From positions 18,671,001-18,735,000 of the forward strand of contig NC_046683.1 of assembly GCF_009870125.1 (NCBI RefSeq): 64,000 nucleotides of DNA, given 5' to 3'. The notes under the pieces were generated by a model that did not search any database, was not told the DNA's origin, and saw nothing but the letters and a program-made list of their open reading frames with translations. Shown here one piece after another: positions 44,301 to 53,932 of this stretch. Source of the stretch: Drosophila pseudoobscura. Lineage: Eukaryota > Arthropoda > Insecta > Diptera > Drosophilidae. A program made the position numbers and the translations under genes. Each line of letters opens with the position of its first letter. Positions within the stretch are counted from its first letter, which is position 1.

Positions 44301-45118
44301 TTCTTTTCTAACAGATCATCTACTATTTCAGCTACTTTCTCTCTCTCATGGTAGGATAAACGACGCGGAGTACAATGAAATGGTGTTGTTTCTGTTACAC
44401 GAATCTGCATCTGATACTTTGGTGGTGCTTTAAAGTCAAATTCTTTGTGTAAATAGTATGTCTTAATAACTTCCCTACACTTTTCTGCAATAGTGGGGCC
44501 AAATTCGAAACCTACGTTAATATGTTCCTCTTCATCAATCTCTACCGACGCACAAAAGTTACTGAATTCGTCGCCTTGATTCATATTCTCGATGACCATT
44601 TTGTCATTCCTTGAGTTTTCTTGTGTCTGATTTTTAAATGGATTACAACGTTTGATTAGCTCGCTTCTTTCTGATTGATTACCGTCTAACTTATCATATA
44701 GTCTTATGTTAATATTATTTTTACTTTCGGTGAATAAAGACGCGCAGGTTAAACTAATAGCTTTTTGCTTTAACGAACTTAATGGTGTGTGTTGCTTCGC
44801 ATTGATATTTTTCTTATGAACTAATTTTACTTCAATAACTTTAAGGGCATCGCGTCCCAACAATACCGGCAAAGGCAGCATGTTATCATCTACGATGTTT
44901 AATAAAACGATATATTTCTTTGTGCAAAATTCAATATGGCACTTAAATTTTCCCCATATGGGAATTGGTTGTCCTCCTAGTCCATAGTATTTCCTAACTT
45001 CATTATAGGCTTCAACTATAGCCGACTTCGGTATCAAAGACTTATGAATAAAACTTACTGGGCTACCTGTATCAAATAGACTAAAAATACTGACGCCTCT
45101 TTGTTCACCAAACGGAAG
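41333..45118 (-). CDS. pol: Ty3/gypsy-type Pol (protease, reverse transcriptase, RNase H, integrase)
   Basis: An open frame of 1261 codons begins directly after the gag UGA and in the same frame. Domains in order: aspartic protease with FDTGSP at residues 16-20; reverse transcriptase with VDYRGLNKRIVKDNFPLP, MPFGLKN and the catalytic YMDDILVA; RNase H with LHTDASSYGYGA, SFELETLAIIYAL and DALSR; a Ser/Arg/Glu-rich linker of about 150 residues; integrase with an HHCC zinc finger (H-x3-H ... CLPC) and a DDE core (HVDHLGPL, IISDRGTCF, ANGQVERVNR); and a C-terminal YEPGDYVAVRHV region. All catalytic residues I can check are present and there are no internal stops, so it appears capable of function. 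No env frame follows. Confidence 0.9.
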   Translation of the reverse strand, partial: LPFGEQRGVSIFSLFDTGSPVSFIHKSLIPKSAIVEAYNEVRKYYGLGGQPIPIWGKFKCHIEFCTKKYIVLLNIVDDNMLPLPVLLGRDALKVIEVKLVHKKNINAKQHTPLSSLKQKAISLTCASLFTESKNNINIRLYDKLDGNQSERSELIKRCNPFKNQTQENSRNDKMVIENMNQGDEFSNFCASVEIDEEEHINVGFEFGPTIAEKCREVIKTYYLHKEFDFKAPPKYQMQIRVTETTPFHCTPRRLSYHEREKVAEIVDDLLEKKVIRHSESPHASPLVLVKKKSGELRMCVDYRGLNKRIVKDNFPLPLIEDCLEFLENKCCFSIIDLKSGYHQIGVEEKSVPYTSFVTPQGQYEYLRMPFGLKNGSAIFQRFISELLRDFIRNKSIVVYMDDILVATKTVEEHMDILKRLCIRFSEQNLEINLKKCRFVNRNIDFLGYKVNQNGIVPSDSHIEALKKYPVPQNVKALHSCLGFFSYFRRFMLSFATTAKPLVQLLKEGGPFPMNREQVKTFETLKNALANPPVLAIFSPNRETELHTDASSYGYGAILMQRQDDGKMHPVSYYSGKTTETESRYHSFELETLAIIYALRRFRAYLEHRSFKIITDCNSLVQTLTRKSISPKIARWSLELENYDYSIMHRPGASMAHVDALSRQDQVTNMLEDGYRVKYGLEKSNLEKDDSRKHYTRNSVSRDNPSSEHRGTVENPVIKCRELNISRERSSTVENPAIECGESSAVGSRLGNRWKSDDRENLGSDCRDNIENSEYREEDGSKIEIRDLSQCRGSVNDVVGGVKYISSRNSDKVKKCVEDTVERDKLEFQEERLLKSLIVGVVGATPEDVDLILQTEQMRDKEVVRIRKMIEDGIEVDFEMIDGIVYKRSCENKLCFYVPMCMEEQLIRRSHEKLGHLAAEKCLSDLLRTYWFPSMRSKVARFIRNCLPCILHSMPKTIHNRTLHSIPKSCVPFHTLHVDHLGPLPSIRSKRKHLLVVIDAFTKFVKLFPVNSTSTREAKDALSKYFDFYSRPTRIISDRGTCFTSLEFSSFLQERGIEHIKVATGAPQANGQVERVNRVLTPMLGKLSEPLEQADWYRLMSKVEHAINNSVNSSTKKTPSTLLFGIPQKGPVVDELTEYLEEKLASELRELETIREIASENIRLSQKRNEKMYAHKHRAPLKYEPGDYVAVRHVDTTPGINKKFAPKYRGPYRINRVLDNDRYEVVDIEDCQLTQMPFRSILEPARLKPWVECNDKTMVSCC

Positions 45119-46402
45119 TCATAAAGTGATTGACTGGACAGCCGCTAACTCGTCGTTGTTTTTTTCTCCTGGTCGCTCCTCATCTTGAACTGCAGCTACC
45201 CTAGTGGCCATCTTTCGTTTCGGGCACTGCGAATATAGGTGGCTGGTACTCCAACAGTTAAAACATGCTCCATCCGGTCTCTTTGGCTGACTGCATTCCT
45301 TCATAACGTGCCCAAATTGCCGACAGTTGTAGCAACGCATTGCGCCACCACCTTGCTGCTGCCCAACTGCCATACTCACATTTAGTTTTCCCTTTGTCAT
45401 ACCTTCGCTACGAATTGCTACGACGCCAGGAGCTCTTCTGACCTTATCATAGGTGACCATCTTGTCACGCAACTCGTTGAGTGTGGTGCAGTATAGCATG
45501 GATGCTGCCATGCCCGTCTTGTCCTGCAGTCCCTCTACGATGAATTTGACCACATCGCTCGTGGCCATGTCTGCTTGCGACGCTATGCTGCACATTGCGA
45601 CGAAATATTGCAATGCGCTTTCATTATTTGCAATTTTCCGTGCCTCCAGTCGCTTTCCAATGTCCCACGCTGTCACTTTCTGCTCAAAGACGTTGAGCAA
45701 TTCTGCTCGCATCAATTGCCAAGTCAAAGGCGCCACATGGTCGATGTACGCCTTCGCCGATCCGCCTAGCAGCCGCTTCGCTAATATCCAGCATTTTGAC
45801 TCGGATACACCATGGAAATTCATAATGTCCTCAAAGTTACTTATCCAACTGGTTACAGCCTGGTCGTCATCTCCAGAAAATGGACGCATCAACACCTCAA
45901 TGTGTGTCAAGTCGATGCAATCTCTCGGCGTTTCCAACTCCATAGCCTCTTTCTCCGTTTTCAATATGCTTAATTTGAGATCAGCTAAGCGCTTGCGAGA
46001 AACGTACAATTGTTCCAACTGCTGCAAACGGCGCGATTCTTCTTCGTATTCATCTGATCGCATGGTCAATTTCGAACAAGCGTTGTCTTGTCGCGGCATG
46101 AATGCTTCTCGAGCCTTCTGCACATTTTCACCATGTTCTTCTGGCGCCGCTTTTACTGCGTGTTGTGCACTACGGTTGTCTCTGTCTATCTCGCGCTCAA
46201 CCGGGACTGCAAAAATGTCTGCCTGCATAGTCTCGTCTGCGCTTGGCGCCGTATTTCCTAGCTCATGCGTGTCTTCCATGATTTTTTTTACTGCTGTACG
46301 TAATTGGTGTATGTTGGCATCTTGATCAAAATATACGTTTTGCCTACGCAATATGTCGCTAAGTTCACTTTTGGTTTTCGCTCTTATGTCTGCATAGTTC
46401 AT
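45119..46402 (-). CDS. gag: Ty3/gypsy-type Gag with two zinc knuckles
   Basis: 427 residues from MNYADIRAKTKSE. A Glu/Lys-rich N-terminal half with a probable coiled coil is followed by a capsid-like helical region (PFSGDDDQAVTSWISNFED). Two CCHC knuckles at residues 357-370 (CYNCRQFGHVMKEC) and 380-393 (CFNCWSTSHLYSQC) bind RNA. It ends in TTA TGA CTT, and the pol frame continues in phase after this UGA. The 5' leader between the LTR and the ATG is only about 53 bp. Confidence 0.85.
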   Translation of the reverse strand: MNYADIRAKTKSELSDILRRQNVYFDQDANIHQLRTAVKKIMEDTHELGNTAPSADETMQADIFAVPVEREIDRDNRSAQHAVKAAPEEHGENVQKAREAFMPRQDNACSKLTMRSDEYEEESRRLQQLEQLYVSRKRLADLKLSILKTEKEAMELETPRDCIDLTHIEVLMRPFSGDDDQAVTSWISNFEDIMNFHGVSESKCWILAKRLLGGSAKAYIDHVAPLTWQLMRAELLNVFEQKVTAWDIGKRLEARKIANNESALQYFVAMCSIASQADMATSDVVKFIVEGLQDKTGMAASMLYCTTLNELRDKMVTYDKVRRAPGVVAIRSEGMTKGKLNVSMAVGQQQGGGAMRCYNCRQFGHVMKECSQPKRPDGACFNCWSTSHLYSQCPKRKMATRVAAVQDEERPGEKNNDELAAVQSITL

Positions 46403-46455
46403 CGCAGAGTTTTATTTATTTATTTTTTTTTTTTGGGCAAACCCCACACCTGATA

Positions 46456-46654
46456 TGTAAACTTTTAATAGCACGGTTTTATTATATGTTCTTCTGTCTT
46501 CATTGTCGTATATCAATTAATTTGTGTTGGCATATCGATACTTGTCGAGGACAAGTATCGATATATCGAGTACATTGGTATTTCTTATAATACTATCGAT
46601 GAGTAACTCTTAAACTAATATTCAAATCTTATAAACTAATATTCATATCTTACA
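46456..46654 (-). repeat. 5' LTR of the Ty3/gypsy-type element
   Basis: Partner of 41,028-41,226. On the element strand it is followed by TATCAGGTGTGGGGTTTG, which is not an obvious tRNA primer site starting TGG. Confidence 0.9.
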
Positions 46655-47372
46655 ATATATATATTTTTTCTTATATTGTATATTTAGATACATCATTGTT
46701 TTAGTTATAATAAACAAAAATATAAATATAATATAATATAAATATAAACAAAACGTCGAGAACCGACGGCGTTTGCATAATTTGTATAATTTATAATCAA
46801 CCTGCTTAAGATAAGGAAATAAATGTGCAATTATATTATTATATATAGTCGAGAATAAATAATCAACCTGTTTAAAATAAGGAAATAAATGTGTAATTAT
46901 ATTATTGTAATATTTTATATTTTGTGGTATAAATCAAACAAATAACAGCTTTTATTTTGTTTCCCGCGCCCTAGTGTACCATACCCCCACCCCCTGCCCA
47001 TTCTTCATTTATTTTGTGGCGGTAGGTCAGTCCATCGAAAGACCCGAAACAAGAACCAAACTCAAATTTCAGTTCTAGCGGCCAGCAATACTAAACACAC
47101 ACACGCAAAGTACGTGAGAATGCATGTGCACCCATACACTAAAACATGCTGGTGGCAAAACAGATCAGACCTGAGAGAGTTCAAAAAATCTGAAAAAACA
47201 TACAATCGCATATTTTTGTCGAAACATATTGCGTGTGTACTAACACATGCAAAGATGTTCTCTCTGCGCTCTCTTTCTCATGATGACGTCACTCTGGGGT
47301 ACGGATAGCGCAAGCCGGTGTGTGACACTTTCGTTGTATGAACTGGCACATCTATATACTGTATGGTTAGTG

Positions 47373-47819
47373 ACAAGAGGCTGCGTGCCTTGTATATGTA
47401 TATTTTTCAATAATTCTTGAAGTCGGAAAAATATTCGACTATTTCAAAAGTTCATCAAAGACTATTTCAGACAAAGATATTGAACAAAAAGTGGTCAAGA
47501 ACTGGTCCTTGAGCATGCATATCGACTCAGTACTCTTTTAAAGTTCTCAACGAATTATAAATGAATTGCGTTGCTTTTATGCCTTCTGTAAGGCAATACA
47601 TATTAACCCTAACCAACCCCATATTAGCCCTTACCGATACTAACCCTAACCGATCCCGAAAATATACTGCGATAAGTTTTATGCGATATTATTCTGCGAT
47701 ATGATACTGCGATAAGTCGGAGGAGGATTTGGAAGATCGACAAGAAGAGAGAAAAGACTTGAAATAAAGAAGTTAATAAAAACTAAACGAAGAACTACGC
47801 CACACTTCTAACAAATCAA
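47373..47819. other. Unassigned flank
   Basis: Outside the CACTA-type end. A few TAACCCTAACC words and TGCGATA repeats near 47,600-47,720. No gene recognised. Confidence 0.25.
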
Positions 47820-48091
47820 TTGATACAAGTGGATAGAACTCTCACTATTGAAGAGTGTAAGGATATGATGTTATCGTTTTTCGCTGATGACAAGGAGAAC
47901 ATAGACCTGTCGGCGACTTGTTCAAATAAATGCGAGGAGTTTTTAGCTGATTTTATCGAACCACTTTCAGGACAGTCCGACGAAGAAGTCTTGACAAGGG
48001 AAATAGTGGCGAAATCCAATATACGAGTATACTTATGAAAGACGACTTCAATGTTTTTCAATGGTGGAATGAAAACCAATCGCAGCTGTGA
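47820..48091 (+). pseudogene. hAT-type transposase C-terminal fragment
   Basis: The frame includes ENIDLSATCSNKCEEFLADF and SDEEVLTREIVAKSN. After a frameshift near 48,030 it continues MKDDFNVFQWWNENQSQL. An FxWWxxN motif close to the C-terminus is typical of the hAT dimerisation domain. It is cut at 48,092 by the poly(A) end of the I-like retroposon. Confidence 0.5.
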
Positions 48092-48093
48092 AT

Positions 48094-48094
<1 letters not shown>

Positions 48095-48129
<35 letters not shown>

Positions 48130-51100
48130 GGATTTAAGTTACCAAACTACCCGTGAGTAGCGTGGGATTATTTGGCCGCCCGCCTTTTGAAGGTGGAAAT
48201 TGCCAAGTCAAAGAATAGAAGATGTTGGAGTACTGTTTATAGCTTTACATCAGTTTTGTTTTTAGGAACCACGGTTTGGATGATGTTGAGGGGAAAAGCG
48301 AGCAGTAACCTCGGTGCTTGATACTAGCAAACTCGGCGTATTCTCTCTCCCATTCTGCTTTTAAGATTCTGTGTATTTCGCACATAGCGTCTTTAAGGTT
48401 CCATTTAACCACTGTGTATTTTCCTCGTCTGTGGGCTTCTTTGGCTGCTGCGTCGACTGAAGTGTTCTGAGGGATGTTAGCGTGTCCGGGAATGTAGTGA
48501 ACCTCTACAGTTCTTAGATGTGGGTTTTTTTGGATCTTTTCTCTGATTTTGTAGGCGATAGAGTTATCCTGAATGATCTTCGCCAGAATGAGGGCCCCGT
48601 TTCTGCTGTCTGTCAGGAGCGCGACACGAGGAAAATTGTACAAAATAGCATGGTCCAATGCCTTCTCGATAGCAAGGAGCTCGGCGGACAACGAGGAAAG
48701 GGTTTTGTGCGTGTAATAGCTATCTAAAAAACCTGTCCTATCGTGCAGGAAAGCGGCGCTGGAATGCCCATCTGCGACTGACCCATCCGTGTAATAGATT
48801 TCAAAACCCCCCTTTGTCAGCTGACTTCTTTTCCCCGTGGAGCAGCATGATACCTGCCTGGTCTATAGCGTGCTTGTTGGGTGCAGAGCCCTTGAAAAAT
48901 TCTAAGTCGGAGCTAATTTTATTGAAAAATGAAGCTGTGTTCTCGAAAACCTCAACTCTATCTATTATGCTGCCAAACTCCCCATATGCCTTAGCGTAGC
49001 CCGTGTTTAAATCCCTATTTGCTGACACTGTTTCACTTGCTGGGAGATTAAATGCAAACACCTTAACCAACTCTTTCGCCGCCAGGAATCTCATCCTGTA
49101 GTCCGGGGGAAGTTCTCCTGCCATGTGATATATTATAGGAACGGGAGTGCAGATTATCAGACCCAGCGACTTTCTGAGGTGATGGTTGCAGTGGGATTTG
49201 ATTTTGGCCAAGGCAGATTTGGACAGGTTGCAGAATGATGAGCACGCGTACTCTAGCCTACTTCTGACTACTTCTGAATGCCTTGTAAAATATAAGCCCT
49301 CTTTTGGGGCTGATACCATAGTGACACCCGCTGAGTAATCTGAGAAACGCACAATTTCTGTTCGATTCCGAGATGGCCAGATCAATGTGACCAGAGGCTG
49401 AGTTGTTTGCTGAGATAGTCCTGCCTAGATATTTGATCTGCTCTACTTGTCTGATTTCAGCTCCCTGATGCGAGATATTTAGCGAAGTTCTACGATTGTT
49501 GAAGTAAATCACTTTAGACTTCGCCGGATTGAATGACAGGTTTTGCCTATTGCATTTTTCCTCGAACTTATCTATACTGTCTTCCAGCACCCGTTTCGCA
49601 ATGGATACGTCTTTATGGAAACAAACTATGAAAAAGTCATCAGCATACTGAAACAGTAAGCAGTTATGACTGTTAATATCATGTAGTTCGGCTGTGTAAA
49701 GGTTAAAAAGGGTTGCGCTGAGACAGCTACCCTGGCAAACACCTCTGTTCACCTCTACCTCGCTTGTGCCCTTTATGAGGATTCGTTTGTTAAGGAAGCT
49801 GGAGATCGAAGCCGTGAGGCTTGTATTGAACCGCATATCCCTCATCCTGTGCTCGAGTGTGTCCACTCTTCCGCAGTCGAACGCTCTTTGTAAATCCAGG
49901 CAGGCTGCGACAACCTGATAACCCCTCGCCTTCAGCGCCAGAACTTTGTTGATAAGGTCGTTGATGCAAAGAGCCGTGGACCTGTTTCTCCTGAAGGCAT
50001 AGGACCTGTTCGGCAGCAGGTCACAGTTTGCTATGTGCTCGTCCAGCTTCAACTTTATCAACCCCTCTATGGATTTGAACAGCGTGTTAATCAAACAAAT
50101 CGGCCTATGGTTTTGGAAGGAAGTAGGGTCTGCATTCTTCTTGGGGATGGGTACCACTTTTATCCTGCGCCAGACTTCAGGGATGACGCCACTCAGCCAT
50201 ACTTTATTTATAATTCCAAAAATGTCTTGTTTTTTCCCACTTGGTAGCTTTTGAAGCATCCTGAACGAGATGCCATCAGGGCCCCTAGCCGAATTGGGGT
50301 TCCTGGTTTTTAGGAAGGCCAGGAATTCTTCCAGTTCCAGGGGTTCCGGGTCGTCTGGTCCTAACAAAGGGGCAGGAATTTTCTTAGGGGGCCTATTGTT
50401 TGACGTGGATGGGGTTGCTTTAACCATATTGAGAAAGTTTTTGTCATCTTCGTTCGTCCATTTGTTCCCTACATTTTTAATATGACCGTATTTTTTTATG
50501 TTCTTCACCCTGCTCCACATAGAGGGCGATGCGGAGACCTCTTCTATAAACTTGGAAAAGTTGCGCTTTCTAAGATTTTTTACGTGATTTTGTAGATTTT
50601 TGTCAGCTTCTAAGGTTGCTCTGGCATCAGCCCATTTTTTGGTGAGGTAGAATTTTTGCCTGCAAGCGTTTCTCACGCGAAAAAGTTTTTCCGTTTCCTC
50701 GTTCCACCATTTCTTAGCAACGTACTTGTTCTTGCTTGGGAATGTGACCGTGTTTTTTAAGGTCAGGGATTTCACTTTTTCGTTGAGCTCCTCCAGATTT
50801 GAGAAATCACTTGCACCCAGAATCCGGGCTATTCTGTTGTGAAGGATCTTCTTGCCTTGGAGGGGGACATTTAGGCCTTGCACTGATAATACAATTGGGA
50901 AGTGGTTGCTGTTCGTAATTTTTGTTTTGAGGACTTGCCAGTTAATAGTTCCATTTCTGTAGTTCGAAAAAGAAAGGTCAGGAACGGAGAATTGAGATGG
51001 GCTCCTGGAGAAGGTTGGCGAACCGTCGTTTAGGCAGATAAATCCGGCCTCCCGGGTGGAATTCTCAATGCTGCGACGCTTGCGATGACAGATCGGACTT

Positions 51101-51622
51101 CCCCAGATAGAAGACCTAGCGTTGAAGTCCCCGCCCACTATTGAGGGTATGTCAAGCGAAGCCGCGAATTCGAAAAACTTTTTTTGTGCCCGATTTAAAC
51201 TGTGAAACTGTTGTTGATGGCGGTGCATATATGCTAAAAATATTGAAATTGCTCTTGAGGTTTAATGTTTTTATTCCTAAAGTTTCCAAGTCGTTCTCTA
51301 TTTTTAAAATGCTGAATTGAATGTTTTTCCTGGCGAGGATGCCAACCCCGCCGTAGCCGTCCTCTCTGGGCCTGCAGAAAAAGTTATAGTCTAAAATGCT
51401 GCAGTCCGCGTTGTTCAACACCCAAATCTCTGAGAGGATGGCAATATCTATTGCGTTCTTGTCTAGGAACATTGAGAGGAGCTGTTTTTGTTGTTGTGCG
51501 TCAGACTTTGAATATTTAGCTGAAGAATCTTCATTGTTGGATGTTTTGAGAACCAACTGCCATCCCTTGGGCAATCTGACGCCTATCTAGTTCTGCGTTG
51601 GAAGCATTGACAAATTCTGTAA
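48095..51622 (-). mobile_element. I-clade non-LTR retrotransposon, 5' truncated
   Basis: A 34-base T run (48,095-48,128) is the poly(A)-like tail. The 3' UTR, ORF2 and the last 30 or so codons of ORF1 (TEFVNASNAELDRRQIAQG, stop at 51,531) follow, up to a junction with an SGM fragment at 51,623. The ORF1 tail seems to continue the truncated ORF1 at 3239, pointing to one family. Confidence 0.75.
48245..51574 (-). pseudogene. I-like ORF2: endonuclease, reverse transcriptase, RNase H
   Basis: Endonuclease: AILSEIWV, GGDFNARSSIWG and a weak C-terminal part. Reverse transcriptase: GPDGISFRMLQK, HRPICLINTLFKSIE, CLDLQRAFDCG, GVCQGSCLSATLFNLY and active site YADDFFIV. RNase H: YTDGSVADG, SAELLAIEKAL, LLTDSRNGA and VDAAAKEAH, so the D-E-D-D residues are present. 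RNase H is a hallmark of the I clade and is absent from the jockey-like copy at 19-22 kb. Frameshifts lie near 51,200, near 49,270 and in a C6 run near 48,812. No ATG opens the frame at its 5' end. Confidence 0.75.
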
Positions 51623-51832
51623 TTATACCCGGTACTCGAAGAGTATAGGGGTATATTAGATTTGTGGTAAAAGTGGATGTGTGTAACGTCCAGAAGGAAT
51701 CGTTTCCCACCCCAAACGAAACAAAAAAATCACTGCTACAAAAATGTTTTGTTGGATCCAGATGTTCTGGATCCAGACTTCTGTGATATGTCACTGCTCC
51801 AAAAATATTTCAAAACTTCGCCCCGCCCATAT
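51623..51832 (+). mobile_element. SGM/DINE 5' fragment with internal deletion
   Basis: Begins TTATACCCGGTACTCGAAG and matches the element at 52,761 as far as CGCCCCGCCCATA. The GTCYGTC tract and neighbours are missing, and GGATCCAGATGTTCT has a small duplication. Confidence 0.65.
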
Positions 51833-52494
51833 GCCCGTATGTCTATTTGGAAAACATCAATTGAATTGTCCGTTTGTTCCGCATGCTTCTCTGCCCCACT
51901 CGGAAAAGAGTTCTCTCAACTGTCTGTTCACATCCTTACACATTTACATATGGATGCAAATGTCTTAATTAACAAGATGACGTCATAACCACACTTGCTG
52001 TCTTTCGGCGATTATCATACGCCACCTTATTCGTGCATTCACCATGAAAGACTCTTTCCGCATGCTTTGACTCCGTTCTCTCTTTCTTGAGTGACTCACT
52101 CGTAAAAAGACCGCGAAATCTCAATAGGCCGTTTTTCGGTGGGACCAGTTGATATCGAGCCAGGCAGAGCGATAGACTTTTTACCGATTATCGATTTCGA
52201 ATTAAACCCACTCAAACTAGTTTAGCTTTTAACTTATTAAATAAAAGTAGTGCTTGCTTATTAAGGTATAGGACCTTAGTTTTTCTGCGCCGATCGTTAG
52301 TTAGAAACTAATAAAAGTTTCTAACTTTCGTCGTTGCTTCGCGCGCTTTTCGGTGCCTCTGCTGGCGTCACTGGAGGCTGAGGCCGGACGTCGCTGCCTG
52401 CATAGCGGCTGAGGACGGACGTCGCTGCTGCTCTCGCCAGGGGTCGTCGCTGCCACCGATTGCTGACGCTTTGGGAAGTTAAAAGTTAATTTAC
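51833..52494. other. Unassigned segment
   Basis: No gene. Contains a GC-rich stretch with GGACGTCGCTGC repeats near 52,390-52,430 and GTTTCTAACT inverted words near 52,300. It may be part of an LTR or leader, but no ends were found. Confidence 0.25.
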
Positions 52495-52638
52495 ATTAAT
52501 TATAAATAATATTATATAATATATAATATTATATAATATATATATATATTATTATTTAATATTATTTATTATATTTCATTATTAGTTATATTATTATTAT
52601 TTCCTATATTGTATATATAATATAATATAACAATATAT

Positions 52639-52686
<48 letters not shown>

Positions 52687-52760
52687 TATTTTATATTATA
52701 TTATATATTATTATAATTATTATTATTATTATATACATATATGTATATATTATATATTTA
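52495..52760. repeat. AT-rich microsatellite region
   Basis: Almost pure A/T, including a perfect (AT)n run near 52,643-52,678 and TATTAT words. Confidence 0.85.
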
Positions 52761-53877
52761 TTATACCCGATACTCAAAATGAGTATTGGGGTATATTAGA
52801 TTTGTGGTAAAAGTGGATGTGTGTAACGTCCAGAAGGAATCGTTTCCGACCCCATAAAGTATATATATTCTTGATCAGCATCAATAGCCGAGTCGATTGA
52901 GCCATGTCTGTCTGTCCGTCTGTCCGTCCGTCCGTCTGTCCGTCTGTCCGTCCCCTTCAGCGCCTAATGCTCAAAGACTATAAGAGCTAGAGCAACGATG
53001 TTTTGGATCCAGACTTCTGTGATATGTCACTGCTACAAAAATATTTCAAAACTTTGCCCCGCCCACCTCCGCCCCCACAAAGGGCGAAAATCTGTGGCAT
53101 CCACAATTTTAAAGATACAAGAAAACCAAAAACGCAGAATCGTAGAGAATGACCATATCTTTTAGACTGCAGAATCTGAATTGGATCGTATTACTATTAT
53201 AACCAGCATCAAGAAAACAATTTCATTTTTTCTCGCCCTGTCTCTCTCTAACACACAGGTAGCATAGGCGGCTTTGCTTAGAGTAAAACATTAGCGCCTA
53301 GATCTCAGAGACTATAAAAGCTAGAGCAACCAAATTTGGTATCCACACTCCTAATATATCGGACCGAGACGAGTTTGTTTCAAAATTTCGCCACACCCCC
53401 TTCCGCCCCCGCAAAGGATGCAAATCTGGGGATATTCACAAATCTCAGAGACTATTAAAGCTAGAGTAACCAAATTTGGTATCCGCACTTCTGTTAGATC
53501 TCACTATAAAACGTATATCTCAAAATTTCGCCACATCCCCTTCCGCCCCCACGAAGGACGAAAATCTGTTGCATCCACAATATTGCAGATTCGAGAAAAC
53601 TAAAAACGCAGAATCATAGATAGCGACCATATTTATCAGATTGCTGAATCTGGATCAGATCAGATCATTTTTATAGCGAAAGGAAACAAATCAATTTGCA
53701 GTGGCTACGCAGCGCGTTACGTCACGCTCAGACTGATTTTCTGTCTCTCTCGCACGCACTCTTTGTCGTGTCGTTTAATATTAGCGGCGTCTGCCGGAGG
53801 AGAGCCATACTGACTTAGTATCGGGTATAACTGTAGAGTTGCGGTGTCCGCAGCAACTCACAACGTTCCCCCTCGTT
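52761..53877 (+). mobile_element. SGM/DINE-type element, complete
   Basis: 5' end TTATACCCGATACTC. Internal GGAATCGTTTCCGACCCC and CTTGATCAGCATC, then the GTCYGTC tract (52,905-52,955) and tandem-like motifs with GCCCCGCCC. The 3' side has GTATCGGGTATAA, an inverse of the 5' motif. The hairpin at 53,836-53,859 (GAGTTGC stem) and CAACGTTCCCCCTCGTT end at 53,877. The core is INE-1-like. The hairpin and terminal motif match those of the Helentron at 60,842. Confidence 0.8.
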
Positions 53878-53932
53878 ACTATATAGTTTTTCTTATTTTT
53901 TTTATTTAATTATATTTTACATACATTTCATC

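Larger units (their letters stand above)
40775..47372 (-). mobile_element. CACTA-type terminus and subterminal region, with nested LTR element
   Basis: Joining 40,775-41,027 to 46,655-47,372 gives the inverse of 72-636, including the subterminal TTGCACATTTATTT repeats. It ends in ...ATACTGTATGGTTAGTG at 47,372. The gypsy-type element 41,028-46,654 interrupts it inside an AT stretch. Confidence 0.6.

Noticed and set aside
45453..46325. 290-codon plus-strand frame opposite gag
   Set aside because: Shadow of the gag frame. The minus strand has zinc knuckles and is in phase with pol.
47600..47660. TAACCCTAACC words resembling telomere repeats
   Set aside because: Only a few irregular copies, and Drosophila telomeres do not use this repeat.
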